From Paguma larvata (lineage: Eukaryota; Chordata; Mammalia; Carnivora; Viverridae), in assembly GCA_030068075.1 (NCBI GenBank), contig CM057826.1, positions 115,840,746 through 115,904,745 on the forward strand: a DNA stretch of 64,000 nt, read 5' to 3'. Every line of letters starts with the position of its first letter. Positions within the stretch are counted from its first letter, which is position 1. A model generated the notes under the pieces. The model saw nothing but the letters and a program-made list of their open reading frames with translations. It was not told the DNA's origin and searched no databases. Positions 62,240 to 64,000 of this stretch are shown one piece after another. A program made the position numbers and the translations under genes.

Positions 62240-64000
62240 AGCCGGAAAGCAGATGGACAAATGGTCACCAATTCAGCAGGCCCCAGAAAGCTGACTCCTA
62301 AGCAGGCGGCTGGGCAAAGGGCTCAGGGGTAACAGCACCAAGTATCTCTGGACATGTGGGCAAAGGGGGCGCCTAAGAAGGAGAGAGTGGTTGAAAGGCT
62401 GTTGACAGTGCAGCCAGACTCCATTCCCCCCTCTCTTCTTGTAGTCCTGGGTCTGCTCCGGCCCAAAAGACACTGGAGGTTTACTCCCTGAGGAGGGAAG
62501 CAGGGAAGTTTTCTTTCCTGGGGCAGCAGCTTGGTTGACAACAGAGGGATTAAATGAATGTCTGCATACTGTGTGCAGAGACACCCCCCAGCCCTCTGCT
62601 CCCCATCGGTTCTCCAGAAGGATGGCAGCCAGGCGAGCTAAGTGTAGTAATTAGTTCCCTGAAGAGCTCAATACTTGTCAGCTCTCATTACTGTGTCATT
62701 ACTGTGTCTCCTTCTCCGGGTTCCATCGCTGAACGCCAGGACTGGAACCCAGACACTCACCAGACCTTCCAAGCCCATGTTCTTCCCCATTTTCCCACTG
62801 GTTCCCCCAACTCAGGCAGACACTCCCCCTTGATCGCACCCTCTCCCACCCCCCTTTCCCAATTCCGACAGTAAAACACACTGGTTTAAATAGTTGGCAT
62901 TCCCTCAGACAGGTCATGGGCCTAGCTACCCCTCCCTGCCCTCGGTAAGCTCAACTCAGACTCCCTCAGACTCCCAAGCCCATGCTATTTGGGGCCACAG
63001 GGGATTCCTCCTCCATCTTCTTCTGTCCTGAGAGGCCACTGGGGGAGGGTTTGGAGGAAATCTGGGAGAGGTATGAAGAGTCCCCAGGGGTCCTGAACCC
63101 AGGAGTGAGAGACAGCACCAGAGAGCAGTATCTGATCTTCACCGGCCGGCCGTTCCTGAAAGCTTGCCGTTCCTGAAAGCTTGCCGGTCATACCCGGGGT
63201 GTAGGTGAATGGGGAGCCACTCCCCCAAGCAAGTGAGAGATCAAACAAACGCTTCAAAATCATCAAAGGAGAAGAGAAAAGGCAGCGGCTTCTGAGTCTT
63301 CTAAACTTGAAATGAAAACCCCAGCCTTGCCCGCTCGTGCCACCCATTGCTGCCAACACCAGCAGAGATCAGGGCTCAACTGTCTACGAGCCTCCTGAGA
63401 GGTGCGGCAATAAAGCTGGTTCACAAAAAACTCGGTAGTTGCCAGACTACTGGGTGGACAGGAATCAAGGGTTGGGATGGTTCTCAAGCCTGCCCAGGAT
63501 GGGGGGCACCCAGGCCCAGCTAACCTGTCTCAAAGGGCTTTGCCGGGACTCTTGGCCCCTTCCCCGTGATTCACAGATCTGCCTGAGTGGTCTGCTCCAG
63601 AAGTCAGCAAGCGTCCTGACTTAGCGCCTCACAACAGAGACCCCATAATGAGTGAGGGAAAAGAGCAGAAATAGAAACCCAAAAGGAACTCTGAAAAGCT
63701 CCTCCACACCCGCCCCCTCCCTGCTCCGACCCCAACTGTCATCAGCTCAAGCCACAAAGCCTTCATCCCTGGGGAGCCTCCAGCGCCATTCTTCCCTGCG
63801 GGTCCCACACAGCCAGGACAAGAAAGCATTCCTTTCGGTGAACCAGGAGGAAGTGGGCCTGGCCCTGCCAGGCAGGAGGGGAAAAGGATTCCATTCCCAT
63901 TGTTCTCACCCAGACTGCCCAACAATGGAAGAAGGAGCGGGAGGAAGGAGGCGCCTTGAGACTCTGTCTGACCTGCTGGAGCAGCACTAACAGGGGCCTT
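62240..64000. other. Single-copy DNA, GC-rich, no feature seen
   Basis: No transposon or gene is recognised up to the right edge. Pyrimidine-rich stretches (62830-62860, 63700-63730) account for opposing frames of 70-124 codons. A 17-base tandem duplication lies at 63150-63183. Confidence 0.45.
63150..63183. repeat. Perfect 17-base tandem duplication
   Basis: CCGTTCCTGAAAGCTTG occurs twice in direct succession, flanked by CCGG on both sides. Confidence 0.95.

Noticed and set aside
1..64000. CRISPR arrays, operons, prophage or toxin-antitoxin systems
   Set aside because: The sequence is mammalian nuclear DNA; no regularly spaced repeats, ribosome-binding sites or compact gene strings are present.

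Overview
This 64 kb window is vertebrate nuclear DNA, and the repeats show that it comes from a carnivore, most likely a cat-family (feliform) genome. About thirty copies of the tRNA-Lys-derived SINE of the SINEC_Fc type are scattered through it. They have a head like 'GGGGCGCCTGGGTGGCTCAG', an internal B box like 'GTTCGAGCCC', a CT-rich 3' segment and an AAATAAATAAA tail. Older CanSINE copies, a carnivore-type L1 3' end, MIR, L2, HAL1, ancient L1, MaLR/MLT1 LTRs, class I ERV sequence and hAT-Charlie remnants make up most of the rest. No bacterial, plasmid, phage or CRISPR signature is present.

I find no protein-coding exon that I can support, no rRNA or tRNA gene and no recognisable processed pseudogene. 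Almost all open frames are short and many lie in repeats. The longest, 289 codons on the minus strand at 10873-11742, is longer than a simple random model predicts, but its N-terminal end lies in a MIR and I recognise no domain.

Layout. 1-1915 reads like the end of a long 3' UTR of a plus-strand gene lying upstream of the window: AU-rich elements, a Pumilio-type motif, variant poly(A) hexamers and a GU-rich downstream element. I cannot name the gene. 1.95-18.9 kb is mostly single-copy sequence with MIR and L2 relics, an L2 interrupted by an L1 3' end, and a few SINEs. It includes AT-rich blocks that look like conserved non-coding elements (about 3.7-4.06 kb and 15.56-15.8 kb). 19.4-26.2 kb holds SINE debris and then an old class I endogenous retrovirus with two LTRs in direct orientation (19996-20600 and 25646-26194). 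Its internal part has no recognisable gag, pol or env frame and carries four SINEs. 26.2-35.9 kb mixes an L1 3' end, SINEs, MIRs, an LTR-like insertion that splits a MIR, an L2 end and single-copy DNA. 36-47.5 kb contains L1, HAL1, MSTB and MLT1-type LTRs, a probable ERVL/MaLR-type LTR and a (CA)n. 47.5-57.6 kb has SINEs, two hAT-Charlie elements, a second possible conserved block (53.27-53.70 kb), a (CA)n and a two-SINE insertion. 58.1-61.6 kb is one ancient L1 interrupted by at least six later insertions. 61.6-64 kb is single-copy apart from a carnivore L1 3' end.

The simplest reading is the 3' end of a gene followed by a repeat-rich intergenic interval that may carry distal regulatory elements. 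I found no previously undescribed biological system. The most useful leads are the possible conserved blocks, the long minus-strand frame, and the splice-signal-bounded segment inside the ERV. Repeat boundaries were read by eye and may be off by 10-30 bases; family names come from remembered consensus features, not from a database search.
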